Positions 1 to 6,485 of a stretch of 10,033 nucleotides of DNA are shown piece by piece. The stretch is from an uncultured Clostridia bacterium (GTDB lineage Bacteria; Bacillota; Clostridia; Lachnospirales; CAG-274), in NCBI GenBank assembly GCA_947629215.1, contig CANRCU010000063.1:1-10033 (forward strand), read 5' to 3'. The notes below the pieces were generated by a model. It worked only from the letters and a program-made list of their open reading frames with translations, was not told where the DNA came from and did no database searches. Position 1 is the first letter of the stretch. Each line of letters opens with the position of its first letter. A program made the position numbers and the translations under genes.

Positions 1-1424
1 GTGCCGGTTTCGTTGACGTCTATATAAGTTTTGTGCAGTACCTTGTCAATGTAATAATTAAAGTCTGACGGACCTTCAAACATTGTGTGAAATTCTGCAT
101 TATATGGGTCAAATGCGGTTTCGATGCCGAGTTCTTTAAGAATATCGTTTATCTCTATGCTGTATTCCGTTGTAAATTTAGGCATGGAAACACTAACTTC
201 ACAACTGCTGAATTTATCGAGATAAGGCGTAATATCCACACGTTTATCGTTGCTTAGAACAACATACATAGCAATGCTGCTGCCCTTATAAGGCATTTTA
301 AGTATTTTTATGTCACCGTTTTCGTAAAACTCAAATCTGTCTGTCTGATGCATAAAATCTATGCTTGTAGTCTTGCCGTTCCTGTCGGTAAAATCTTGTT
401 TTCTTGTTGCGGTTTCTTCAAATTGATTTGCCCAACTGCCCTTAAAATATATAGCATTTACAAGTGCAGCAAGAAAATCGGGATCGTCTACGATTTTTTT
501 GATCTTATCGTTTGTCTTTTGTGCGCACCACGAGTTTATCTTGTTTACGGCATTGCCGTTATTTACGGTTTCCAAATTCGCCTCATAATAATCGGACATT
601 GTGTCAAGATATGACTTTTGAAAAGCAACTTCGGGGGCGTGTTCGCTGTTTAACCATAAGCTGTTTGCTATTGAAAGTTGAACATCTGTGTTTGCACCGT
701 AATCTTTGATCATATTTTTTGCTTTTGCATTGTATGCGTCCAAATCATTGATACCCGTTACTTTAAGTATCTGATCGCGTGTTTCGTTTTCCGCGCCGTT
801 TGCGGCAAGCGCCAATGCCATTTTAATGCTCAAAGGTGAGAACATATAGTTTTTGTCATTTGGTATAAGTTCGTTTACGGCAAATGCAAAACTTTTGTCC
901 GTTTGTTCCGAAACGGTTTCTTCGGGTTTATCATTTTTTATATTGCCGTTTATATATGCTGTCTTTGTTTCGGCATCCCAATTGACATCAAGCCCGAAAC
1001 CTTCGGTAGAAGCGCGCAGCGGCAGATAAAACCGTCCGTCGATTATTTCGGCAGGCACATCGCAGGCAACCGAATTGCCGTTTATGTTTATATCGCTGTT
1101 TCCTGCGGTAACGGTCATTTTATTGCTGCCGTTCACAAATAAAGCGGTTTTTGTTTCGGCATCCCAATCAACTTCAAACCCAAGTTGTTCATATACGCCC
1201 CTAAGCGGTACAAGTACCCTGTTGTCAACGATCATCGGCTCGGTATTTATTTCGGTATCGTTTACAACAACGCGGGCTTGCTCTGTATTTATACTAACTT
1301 CGCTTTCCGCAATGGGAGTCTGTTCGGCATCGCCGACTTGGTGTATCTTGTACATTGAACCTGCGCAGGCTGTTACAGCCGTGACCGATATTGCTGCTGC
1401 AAATATTGCTAAAAATCGTTTCAT
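1..1424 (-). CDS. Lipoprotein serpin with N-terminal copper-amine-oxidase-like stalk domain (partial, C-terminus outside window)
   Basis: Seen: 474 codons before the left edge. Residues 1-19 form a signal peptide ending in a VTAC lipobox (Cys20), so the protein should be a membrane-anchored exported lipoprotein. Residues about 50-160 are a copper amine oxidase N-terminal-like domain (PF07833 type) with two half-repeats, each with a VPLR/LPLR element and then a WDAETKTA element. The serpin domain starts near 177, with FSPLS (195-199), NAIYFKGSW (323-331), MPKFTTE (414-420) and HKTYIDVNETGT at the edge. That last segment is the P17 Glu, P15 Gly, P14 Thr start of the reactive-loop hinge; the Thr is certain because the last two bases are AC. 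Known: serpins trap serine or cysteine proteases by inserting this loop. Inferred: a surface protease inhibitor held away from the membrane by the stalk. The ATG start has a consensus SD and overlaps the upstream stop (ATGA). The deciding P1 region is not visible. Confidence 0.93.
   Translation of the reverse strand, partial: MKRFLAIFAAAISVTAVTACAGSMYKIHQVGDAEQTPIAESEVSINTEQARVVVNDTEINTEPMIVDNRVLVPLRGVYEQLGFEVDWDAETKTALFVNGSNKMTVTAGNSDININGNSVACDVPAEIIDGRFYLPLRASTEGFGLDVNWDAETKTAYINGNIKNDKPEETVSEQTDKSFAFAVNELIPNDKNYMFSPLSIKMALALAANGAENETRDQILKVTGINDLDAYNAKAKNMIKDYGANTDVQLSIANSLWLNSEHAPEVAFQKSYLDTMSDYYEANLETVNNGNAVNKINSWCAQKTNDKIKKIVDDPDFLAALVNAIYFKGSWANQFEETATRKQDFTDRNGKTTSIDFMHQTDRFEFYENGDIKILKMPYKGSSIAMYVVLSNDKRVDITPYLDKFSSCEVSVSMPKFTTEYSIEINDILKELGIETAFDPYNAEFHTMFEGPSDFNYYIDKVLHKTYIDVNETG
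964..1168. repeat. Pair of 19-bp direct repeats encoding the two stalk half-repeats
   Basis: TTTGTTTCGGCATCCCAAT occurs at 964-982 and 1150-1168, exactly 186 bp (62 codons) apart. On the minus strand it encodes the WDAETK element closing each half of the copper-amine-oxidase-like domain. This is an internal coding duplication and not a mobile repeat. Confidence 0.85.
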
Positions 1425-2677
1425 TTTTTTACCTCCTCATTATTATCTGTGTATGCATATTCCCCAAGAAAAAGTATCTCATTCATGCGTTTATCCATGA
1501 TAATAAAAGTAAACGGCTCATCTGCCGCAAATTCCTTTATTTCTTCCTCTTCGCCTATATCGGGCGCTTTCGGCTTATAAGCGCTTGGCTCAAATTGCTC
1601 GGCGCCGTTTTCGTTTATTTTCAAAACCGCCTTATGTATCGTATTTTCAAGATTAAATTTCACATTCGTACCAAACATTGTACCAAAATCGGCATCTTTT
1701 CGGAAAGCCGACGTTATCCCCAGTTCGTTCAGCTCTTTACTGAAGTCCGCGCCGTATTCCACAACAAATTCGGGCAGAAGCACGTGTACGTTTTCACGGC
1801 TCAATATATCCAGATACGGTGAAAAATCCATACGCCTGTCACCGTTTATTATGATATACATTGCTATATCCACACTGTCGGGCGTATTTTTGCTGTTGTC
1901 CTTTATCTCCTTTGGCAGACCGTAAGGTAATTCAAGTATCTTGACTTCGCTGTCCTCATAAAAGTTATAATTATTTGTGGCGCTCATAAACTTTATCTGA
2001 TCGACCATACCGTTGCGGTCGGTAAAAAAACCGTCCTCGGTGTCGGTGAACGGATTTGTCCAGACACCGCTAAAATACAGCGCATTAACAAGATATGATC
2101 TGAAATCGCCGCCGCTTGTTATATCGGAAATACGCCCGTTTGTGTTCTGACTGCACCATGTGTTTATTGTTGTCTGCGCGTCTTTTTCGGTCACACTGCC
2201 GAGTTTTGCACTGTGAAGATCGCCGATAATTTGTTTATAGCTTTCACCGAAAGTATGCTTTTTCAGCTTGTTTTCGTTGAGCCACAGACTGTTTGCGATT
2301 TTTAGAAGTATATCCCCGTTGTTTACATATGTTGTGACGAGCTGACGTTCATAATTGTTGAAATCGTCAATATTATTTATGTCTGCGACTTTCAGCAGTT
2401 CTTCACGGGTTGTATTTTCGGCGCCGTTGGCTACAAGGTCAAGCGACATTTTCAGACTCAGCGGAGAAAAAATATAATTCCGATCGTGAGGCATAAGCGC
2501 ATTTAACCTGTATGCGAAGGGCAGCTCTGTATTTTCGGCATCCGCAAGCCGATCTTTGGCAAACTCCTCACTAACAGACGGAGGCGCTTGCACGTCCGTA
2601 TCTTCAAATGCGGGCTTTTCGGATGAACATGACGTGACAAAGAGCATGGCGGAAAGCAAAAGCAAAATTTTTTTCAT
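1421..2677 (-). CDS. Lipoprotein serpin with non-canonical reactive-loop hinge
   Basis: Seen: 418 residues from ATG 2677. The signal peptide MKKILLLLSAMLFVTSC gives a lipobox with Cys17. The serpin domain spans about 53-407, with FSPLS (70-74), NALYFSGVW (198-206), LLPEF (300-304) and the C-terminal PFTFII and EILFLGEY strands. It is clearly paralogous to the downstream stalk serpin (shared FSPLS, IANSLWLN and FTDRNG) but lacks the stalk and has about 13 extra residues near 253-268. The hinge reads ENGAEQFEPS (356-365): P15 Gly is kept, but P12-P9, normally small residues, are Gln-Phe-Glu-Pro, and the loop then runs into four Glu. Known: bulky or proline residues there usually hinder loop insertion. 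Inferred: atypical or non-inhibitory serpin, or substrate-like behaviour. An in-frame TTG at 2686 overlaps the upstream gene's stop (TTGA) and is an alternative start. ATG is preferred because the GAGG is only 3 bases from that TTG, against 12 from the ATG, and because it gives a standard signal peptide. Confidence 0.93.
   Translation of the reverse strand: MKKILLLLSAMLFVTSCSSEKPAFEDTDVQAPPSVSEEFAKDRLADAENTELPFAYRLNALMPHDRNYIFSPLSLKMSLDLVANGAENTTREELLKVADINNIDDFNNYERQLVTTYVNNGDILLKIANSLWLNENKLKKHTFGESYKQIIGDLHSAKLGSVTEKDAQTTINTWCSQNTNGRISDITSGGDFRSYLVNALYFSGVWTNPFTDTEDGFFTDRNGMVDQIKFMSATNNYNFYEDSEVKILELPYGLPKEIKDNSKNTPDSVDIAMYIIINGDRRMDFSPYLDILSRENVHVLLPEFVVEYGADFSKELNELGITSAFRKDADFGTMFGTNVKFNLENTIHKAVLKINENGAEQFEPSAYKPKAPDIGEEEEIKEFAADEPFTFIIMDKRMNEILFLGEYAYTDNNEEVKK
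1425..1438 (-). promoter_or_regulatory. Consensus SD of the stalk serpin, encoded within the upstream gene
   Basis: GAGGAGGT (1438-1431, minus strand) lies six bases before ATG 1424. These bases also encode the last residues (EEVKK) of the preceding serpin, whose TGA overlaps the ATG. The site fixes the start of the downstream gene. Confidence 0.85.
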
Positions 2678-2682
2678 GGTAT

Positions 2683-3396
2683 TCAATGTCCTCGTGGTTT
2701 TTTGTCAAACTTATCCTTTTCGGTCGTCAAATCGGCATATAGCAAATCTGCAAATGCAAAAAACAAAATGATCGCTGCGCCCCATATCGCTTTGCCAAGA
2801 AACAAATTACAAAACATTGTGCTGAGTATACCGCCAAACACAAACACTGCGATCATAAGACTGTGGCGAGAAAAGCGTATCTTATATTCGGGGGCTTTTT
2901 TCTTTATCATTTTTACAAGATAGTTGCCCGACTGGCGCAAATGATTTGTGCAGAAAGTAGTTGCCATGGGTATGCCCTGCGCTTGTCTGAATGTATTGTA
3001 CTGCATTGAACAGATAAAATTGACAGCTATCTGCGTTATCTGAAACGGGGCATCTTCGGGCAGCAGCCCTAAAATGAATATTATTATAATTTCTATCAAT
3101 ATGAGCATTGTGTCCCAGCGTATTATGCGTGATTTTTTTACAAAATTAGGCAGCAGCTCGGAAAGAACAGCGCCAAGGAAATATGCGCTTATCGGTATAA
3201 GCAAGTATGCTGCATCCCTGAAACGTGCATTGCCTATCGCCATTGCAAGCAGCACAAAATTGCCTGTCTGCGCATTGCAGAATACGCCGCCCCTTAGGCT
3301 GTATGTGAATGCGCCGAGCCAGCCTGCTGCGGTCATAAGTATAACATATATCCACCAACGCTCACATTCCAAAAAACTTTTTTCGTTATCTTCCAT
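2683..3396 (-). CDS. YoaK/DUF1275 family integral membrane protein
   Basis: Seen: 237 residues, largely hydrophobic, with about six membrane segments (roughly 14-32, 42-57, 65-84, 97-112, 180-200 and 203-221). The family signature GGVFCNAQTGNFV lies at 36-48. A second conserved block at 131-155 (MQYNTFR, then TTFCTNHLRQ) is the expected partner of the first half. The length fits the family (about 210-240). Known: DUF1275 (YoaK) proteins are widespread membrane proteins without an established transport substrate, so no function is assigned. The gene follows the terminator of the ispH operon by about 40 bp and has no clear SD or promoter. Its TGA stop sits just upstream of the first serpin's ATG and overlaps its alternative TTG, so co-expression with the serpins is likely. 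Whether it is functionally tied to them is unknown. Confidence 0.88.
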   Translation of the reverse strand: MEDNEKSFLECERWWIYVILMTAAGWLGAFTYSLRGGVFCNAQTGNFVLLAMAIGNARFRDAAYLLIPISAYFLGAVLSELLPNFVKKSRIIRWDTMLILIEIIIIFILGLLPEDAPFQITQIAVNFICSMQYNTFRQAQGIPMATTFCTNHLRQSGNYLVKMIKKKAPEYKIRFSRHSLMIAVFVFGGILSTMFCNLFLGKAIWGAAIILFFAFADLLYADLTTEKDKFDKKPRGH

Positions 3397-3432
3397 ATCG
3401 TTTATTTACGGTGTAATATTGTCGGTTATCAT

Positions 3433-3465
3433 AAAAATCGGCGCACTCGAATAAAGCACGCCGAT
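3433..3465 (-). terminator. Factor-independent terminator of the ispH operon
   Basis: On the minus strand, 12 bases after the ispH stop, ATCGGCG pairs perfectly with CGCCGAT (3459-3465 with 3437-3443). The stem can extend by five further pairs, including G·U, to a 5-base loop (3449-3453). A run of T follows (3433-3437). This separates the housekeeping operon from the yoaK-serpin operon. Confidence 0.8.
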
Positions 3466-3476
3466 AAGTGTTTTTA

Positions 3477-5408
3477 TTATTCTTCCTCAGCGGGAGTTTC
3501 AGCCTTTTCAGGCTTTGCAAGAGTTTCTTTGATACTCAGACTGATCTTTTTGTTTTCAAGGTCAAGCTCTGTTACTTTAGCGCTGATCTCCTGACCGATA
3601 CTAAGTACATCTTCAGGTTTCTCAACATGCTCGTAAGCTATCTGAGAGATATGAACAAGACCGTCGATACCTTCTTCAAGCTCGACAAATGCACCAAAAG
3701 GCACCATTCTTACGACCTTGCCCTGAATGATATTGCCGACAGCATATTTTGTATCTGCATTCTTCCAAGGATCTGCATCAAGGTCTTTAAGAGAAAGACT
3801 GATCTTGCCCTTGTCTGCATTGACATCAAGAACAGTGACTTTAACTTTGTCGCCCTCTTTCAGAACATCTGTGACCTTTTTAATGCGTCCCCAGCTCATT
3901 TCCGAAATATGGATAAGACCGTCAACGCCGCCAAGGTCAACAAATGCGCCAAAATCAACTATACGGCTGACCGTACCGTCTATTCTGTCACCAACGTTGA
4001 TGGAATCAAATACAGCCTTGCGTTTTTCGTCAATTTCTTTTTGAGCAAGAGCCTTACGGCCTGCAACGATTTTACGTCTTTTAACGTTATCATATTCAAG
4101 GATATTGAAATCAAGTTCCTGACCGATAAATGCCTTTAAGTCTTCAACATATCTGTTTGATATCTGAGATGAAGGAACAAACACGCGAATGCCGTTTATA
4201 AGCGCAATAAGACCGCCTTTTACCTGTTCGATAACTTTACCCTTTATTACAGTACCGTCGTTAAAGGCTGCCTCTATCTCGTCATAGCCTTTTACAGCGT
4301 CGATCTTCTTTTTAGACAGCTGCACAAAGCCTTCACCGTCATTTACTCTTACAACATAGACATCAATAACATCACCTGTCTTAACAACATCGGCAGGATT
4401 TGTATTGGGGTCATCGGAAAAATCACTGCGGCTGATGATACCGTCCGACTTGAAACCAAGGTTTACGGAAACATCGCCCGTTTCGGATACGCTTATAACG
4501 GTACCCTTTACAATGTCGCCTGTACGTAAAGTCACAATAGACTCGTCAAGCATTTCTTCAAAAGATTTGTTTTCGTTTTCGTTCATAGAATTTACAGCCT
4601 CCTTAATTATGGCAGGCGGGGTTGATGCACCTGCCGTTATACCAATTTTACCATACTTTAAAACAGATTTCAAGTATAAATCTTCAATTGTTTCAAATAA
4701 AAAAGTATTGTTACAATATTTTTTACTTATTTCATACAGTTTTCGCGTGTTTGAGCTGTTATTATCCCCCAAAATTACCATACAGTCGACTTTTTTTGCT
4801 ATTTCGACTGCCTCACGCTGGCGTTCCGAAGTGGCGGAACAGATAGTGCGGTTGAGTTCGGGTGTCGTTTTTTCGGTAATGATGCTTATGATCTCGTCAT
4901 AAATATCGGTCTGGAACGTTGTTTGCACAACAACGGCATATTCCGAGCCTTTTGCCGGTGTAAATGCTTTGGCTTCGTCTACGGAATTGATTATAACGGC
5001 GGAATTGGCGCACCAGCCGTTTATGCCGACGACTTCGGGGTGAGATGCATTGCCGATAATTATTATTTTTTTGCCGTTTTTATGTTTTTCTTCAACGATT
5101 TTGTGTATTTTTTTTACAAAAGGGCAGGTACAGTCATAGTATTCAAGACCGCGTTCCTCCAACTTTTTGTATACTTCGGGAGGAACTCCGTGCGAACGGA
5201 TTATTATTTTACAATCGTCGGGTGCATCGTCAAGGTTTTCCGTCATACCTACGCCCATTCGTTCCAAATCATCGGTCACAATTTTATTGTGGATTATAGG
5301 ACCGTAAGTAAAAAGTTTTTTTTCGGTCTTAGCCTTTTCATATGCTGTTTTGACCGCGTTTTTCACGCCGAAACAAAAGCCCGCGCTTTTTGCGAGAATT
5401 ATTCCCAT
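3477..5408 (-). CDS. ispH: 4-hydroxy-3-methylbut-2-enyl diphosphate reductase / S1 RNA-binding domain fusion
   Basis: Seen: 643 residues. Residues 1-275 are IspH (LytB), the last enzyme of the MEP isoprenoid pathway, which reduces HMBPP to IPP and DMAPP. The three iron-sulfur ligands are present (Cys12 in GFCFGV, Cys95 in CTCPFV, Cys190 in TICSAT), as are His40, His73, His123 and the proton-relay Glu125 (HPEV) and the ASTPP motif near 261. Residues about 294-365, 382-452, 470-541 and 556-627 are four S1 OB-fold domains; the last two are the most canonical (FGAFVDLGGVDGLIHIS and FGAFVELEEGIDGLVHIS). The tail is Glu/Pro-rich. Known: this fusion recurs in Clostridia and is annotated as bifunctional IspH/ribosomal protein S1 (rpsA). 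Whether the S1 half serves on the ribosome is inferred. It lies 15 bp after aroH-cmk with a near-consensus SD, and is the last gene of the operon. Confidence 0.96.
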   Translation of the reverse strand: MGIILAKSAGFCFGVKNAVKTAYEKAKTEKKLFTYGPIIHNKIVTDDLERMGVGMTENLDDAPDDCKIIIRSHGVPPEVYKKLEERGLEYYDCTCPFVKKIHKIVEEKHKNGKKIIIIGNASHPEVVGINGWCANSAVIINSVDEAKAFTPAKGSEYAVVVQTTFQTDIYDEIISIITEKTTPELNRTICSATSERQREAVEIAKKVDCMVILGDNNSSNTRKLYEISKKYCNNTFLFETIEDLYLKSVLKYGKIGITAGASTPPAIIKEAVNSMNENENKSFEEMLDESIVTLRTGDIVKGTVISVSETGDVSVNLGFKSDGIISRSDFSDDPNTNPADVVKTGDVIDVYVVRVNDGEGFVQLSKKKIDAVKGYDEIEAAFNDGTVIKGKVIEQVKGGLIALINGIRVFVPSSQISNRYVEDLKAFIGQELDFNILEYDNVKRRKIVAGRKALAQKEIDEKRKAVFDSINVGDRIDGTVSRIVDFGAFVDLGGVDGLIHISEMSWGRIKKVTDVLKEGDKVKVTVLDVNADKGKISLSLKDLDADPWKNADTKYAVGNIIQGKVVRMVPFGAFVELEEGIDGLVHISQIAYEHVEKPEDVLSIGQEISAKVTELDLENKKISLSIKETLAKPEKAETPAEEE

Positions 5409-5423
5409 AGCATATCACCGCCT
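5409..5423 (-). promoter_or_regulatory. Near-consensus extended SD of ispH
   Basis: AGGCGGTGAT (5423-5414) matches the extended anti-SD complement AGGAGGTGAT at 9 of 10 bases. It begins immediately after the aroH-cmk TAA and is five bases before ATG 5408. An out-of-frame ATG at 5413-5411 lies between the SD and the true start. Confidence 0.7.
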
Positions 5424-6452
5424 TTACAGCATTGCATCTCTTATCAAAGCGGCTATCTTGTCCTTGACTTGAGCTATCTTCATATTTGTTGTGTCTATGA
5501 TAACGGCGTCTTCGGCAACGACAAGCGGATTGACTTTTCTTTCCCTGTCCTGTTTGTCACGCATCATTATTTCGTCAAGGACTTTGTAAAAGTCGTGTTC
5601 TTCGCCTTTTTCAGCCAATTCGCCACAGCGGCGCTTTGCCCTTTCGGACACATCCGCATCAAGATAAACTTTTACTTGCGCATCGGGCAGAACATTGCTG
5701 CCAATATCCCTGCCGTCCATTATAACATTATTGTTTTTGGCTATCTCTCTTTGCAGCTTGACAAGAGTTTTTCTTACTTCGGGTATTTTTGCCACGGCAG
5801 AAGCGGCATCGGCAGCCTCCTGCGAGCGTATCTCTTCGGTTATGTCGACAGCGTCTATAAAAATACGCTGTTTGCCGTCAATATAGCATATTTCCATATT
5901 GATATTTTTTGCGATCGAGCATACGTCTTCGGTATTGTCCGTACTTATACCGTTTTTGATGCATTGATAGCCTATGCCTCTGTACATAGCACCCGTATCT
6001 ACATATACAAGCCCAAGTTCTGCGGCAAGCGCCTTTGCGACCGTGCTTTTTCCGCTGCCCGCAGGACCGTCCACGGCAACGGCAACACCCTTGTGTTCAA
6101 CTTTGTCGGGACGCAATTTTTTTGCATCTTTAAGATAAACAAACTTTAATTCGCTTTGCTTTTTGTCTGTTTCTATGCTCATCTGCACACGTATACACAT
6201 TTCAAGGCTGCCTTGCACATACATTTCCTGCGCGCACATAAGAGAGGCATTGACTATGCCGAGTTCACGCGCGGCTACAGCCGGATATGCTGCGTCAAGG
6301 TCTTTTGTCGCTGTGAAAAGTATCGCTGTTATGGCATCTATATTTATTTCGTTTTGTTCTATTATCTCTTTGAGCAGCTGCCTTGTGTTGAGCAATATGT
6401 CCTCGCGCGTATTGCTTTCTGCCGTGATAGCTCCCCTTATGCATTTTATCAA
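5424..6452 (-). CDS. cmk: Chorismate mutase (AroH type) – cytidylate kinase fusion
   Basis: Seen: 342 residues from TTG 6452. Residues 1-118 match the monofunctional AroH chorismate mutase (chorismate to prephenate). Active-site equivalents are kept: Arg6 (CIRGAIT), Arg62 (AARELG), Cys73 and Glu76 (MCAQEMYV), Arg88 (CIRVQM), Tyr106 and Arg114 (LRPD). From about 122 it is CMP/dCMP kinase: P-loop GPAGSGKST (129-137), VDTGAMYRG (151-159), DGRDIGSNVLPDA (246-258) and the Arg-rich lid (RAKRR, then MMRDKQDRER). Both halves look complete, so both reactions are plausible. Start choice: SD GGAGGGG is six bases before TTG 6452, and the resulting N-terminus (MIKCIRGAIT) matches AroH; a TTG at 6467 lies upstream of the SD. 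In related genomes these are usually separate genes next to each other, which suggests the fusion arose from neighbours. The stop is directly followed by the ispH SD. Confidence 0.94.
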   Translation of the reverse strand: MIKCIRGAITAESNTREDILLNTRQLLKEIIEQNEINIDAITAILFTATKDLDAAYPAVAARELGIVNASLMCAQEMYVQGSLEMCIRVQMSIETDKKQSELKFVYLKDAKKLRPDKVEHKGVAVAVDGPAGSGKSTVAKALAAELGLVYVDTGAMYRGIGYQCIKNGISTDNTEDVCSIAKNINMEICYIDGKQRIFIDAVDITEEIRSQEAADAASAVAKIPEVRKTLVKLQREIAKNNNVIMDGRDIGSNVLPDAQVKVYLDADVSERAKRRCGELAEKGEEHDFYKVLDEIMMRDKQDRERKVNPLVVAEDAVIIDTTNMKIAQVKDKIAALIRDAML

Positions 6453-6465
6453 TGGTATCCCCTCC
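6453..6465 (-). promoter_or_regulatory. SD that sets the TTG start of aroH-cmk
   Basis: GGAGGGG (6465-6459, minus strand) stands six bases before TTG 6452. The earlier in-frame TTG at 6467 lies upstream of this SD and cannot use it, so the shorter protein is preferred. Confidence 0.8.
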
Positions 6466-6485
6466 AATTGCCTTTTATTGTTTAT

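Noticed and set aside
964..1168. 19-bp direct repeats as a sign of a mobile element or CRISPR-like array
   Set aside because: Only two copies, in frame, encoding equivalent elements of a known two-part protein domain; no spacers or further units.
3397..3436. TATGAT (about 3432-3427, minus strand) as a promoter for yoaK
   Set aside because: The matching -35 position falls in the terminator stem and reads CTTTAT, a poor match. No convincing promoter is visible for this operon.
3468..4139. 223-codon open frame on the plus strand opposite the S1 domains
   Set aside because: Antisense to well-conserved S1 repeats, no SD, no recognisable domain, and it overlaps the terminator of the real operon.
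4923..6149. 408-codon open frame on the plus strand, antisense to the ispH/aroH-cmk junction
   Set aside because: It lies fully opposite two genes with unmistakable catalytic motifs and crosses their junction. Its product is a Tyr/Phe/Cys-rich sequence with no domain, the expected shadow of the codon usage of the real strand.
6453..6467. Start of aroH-cmk at TTG 6467
   Set aside because: It sits before the SD GGAGGGG, and the five extra residues are absent from the AroH family N-terminus.
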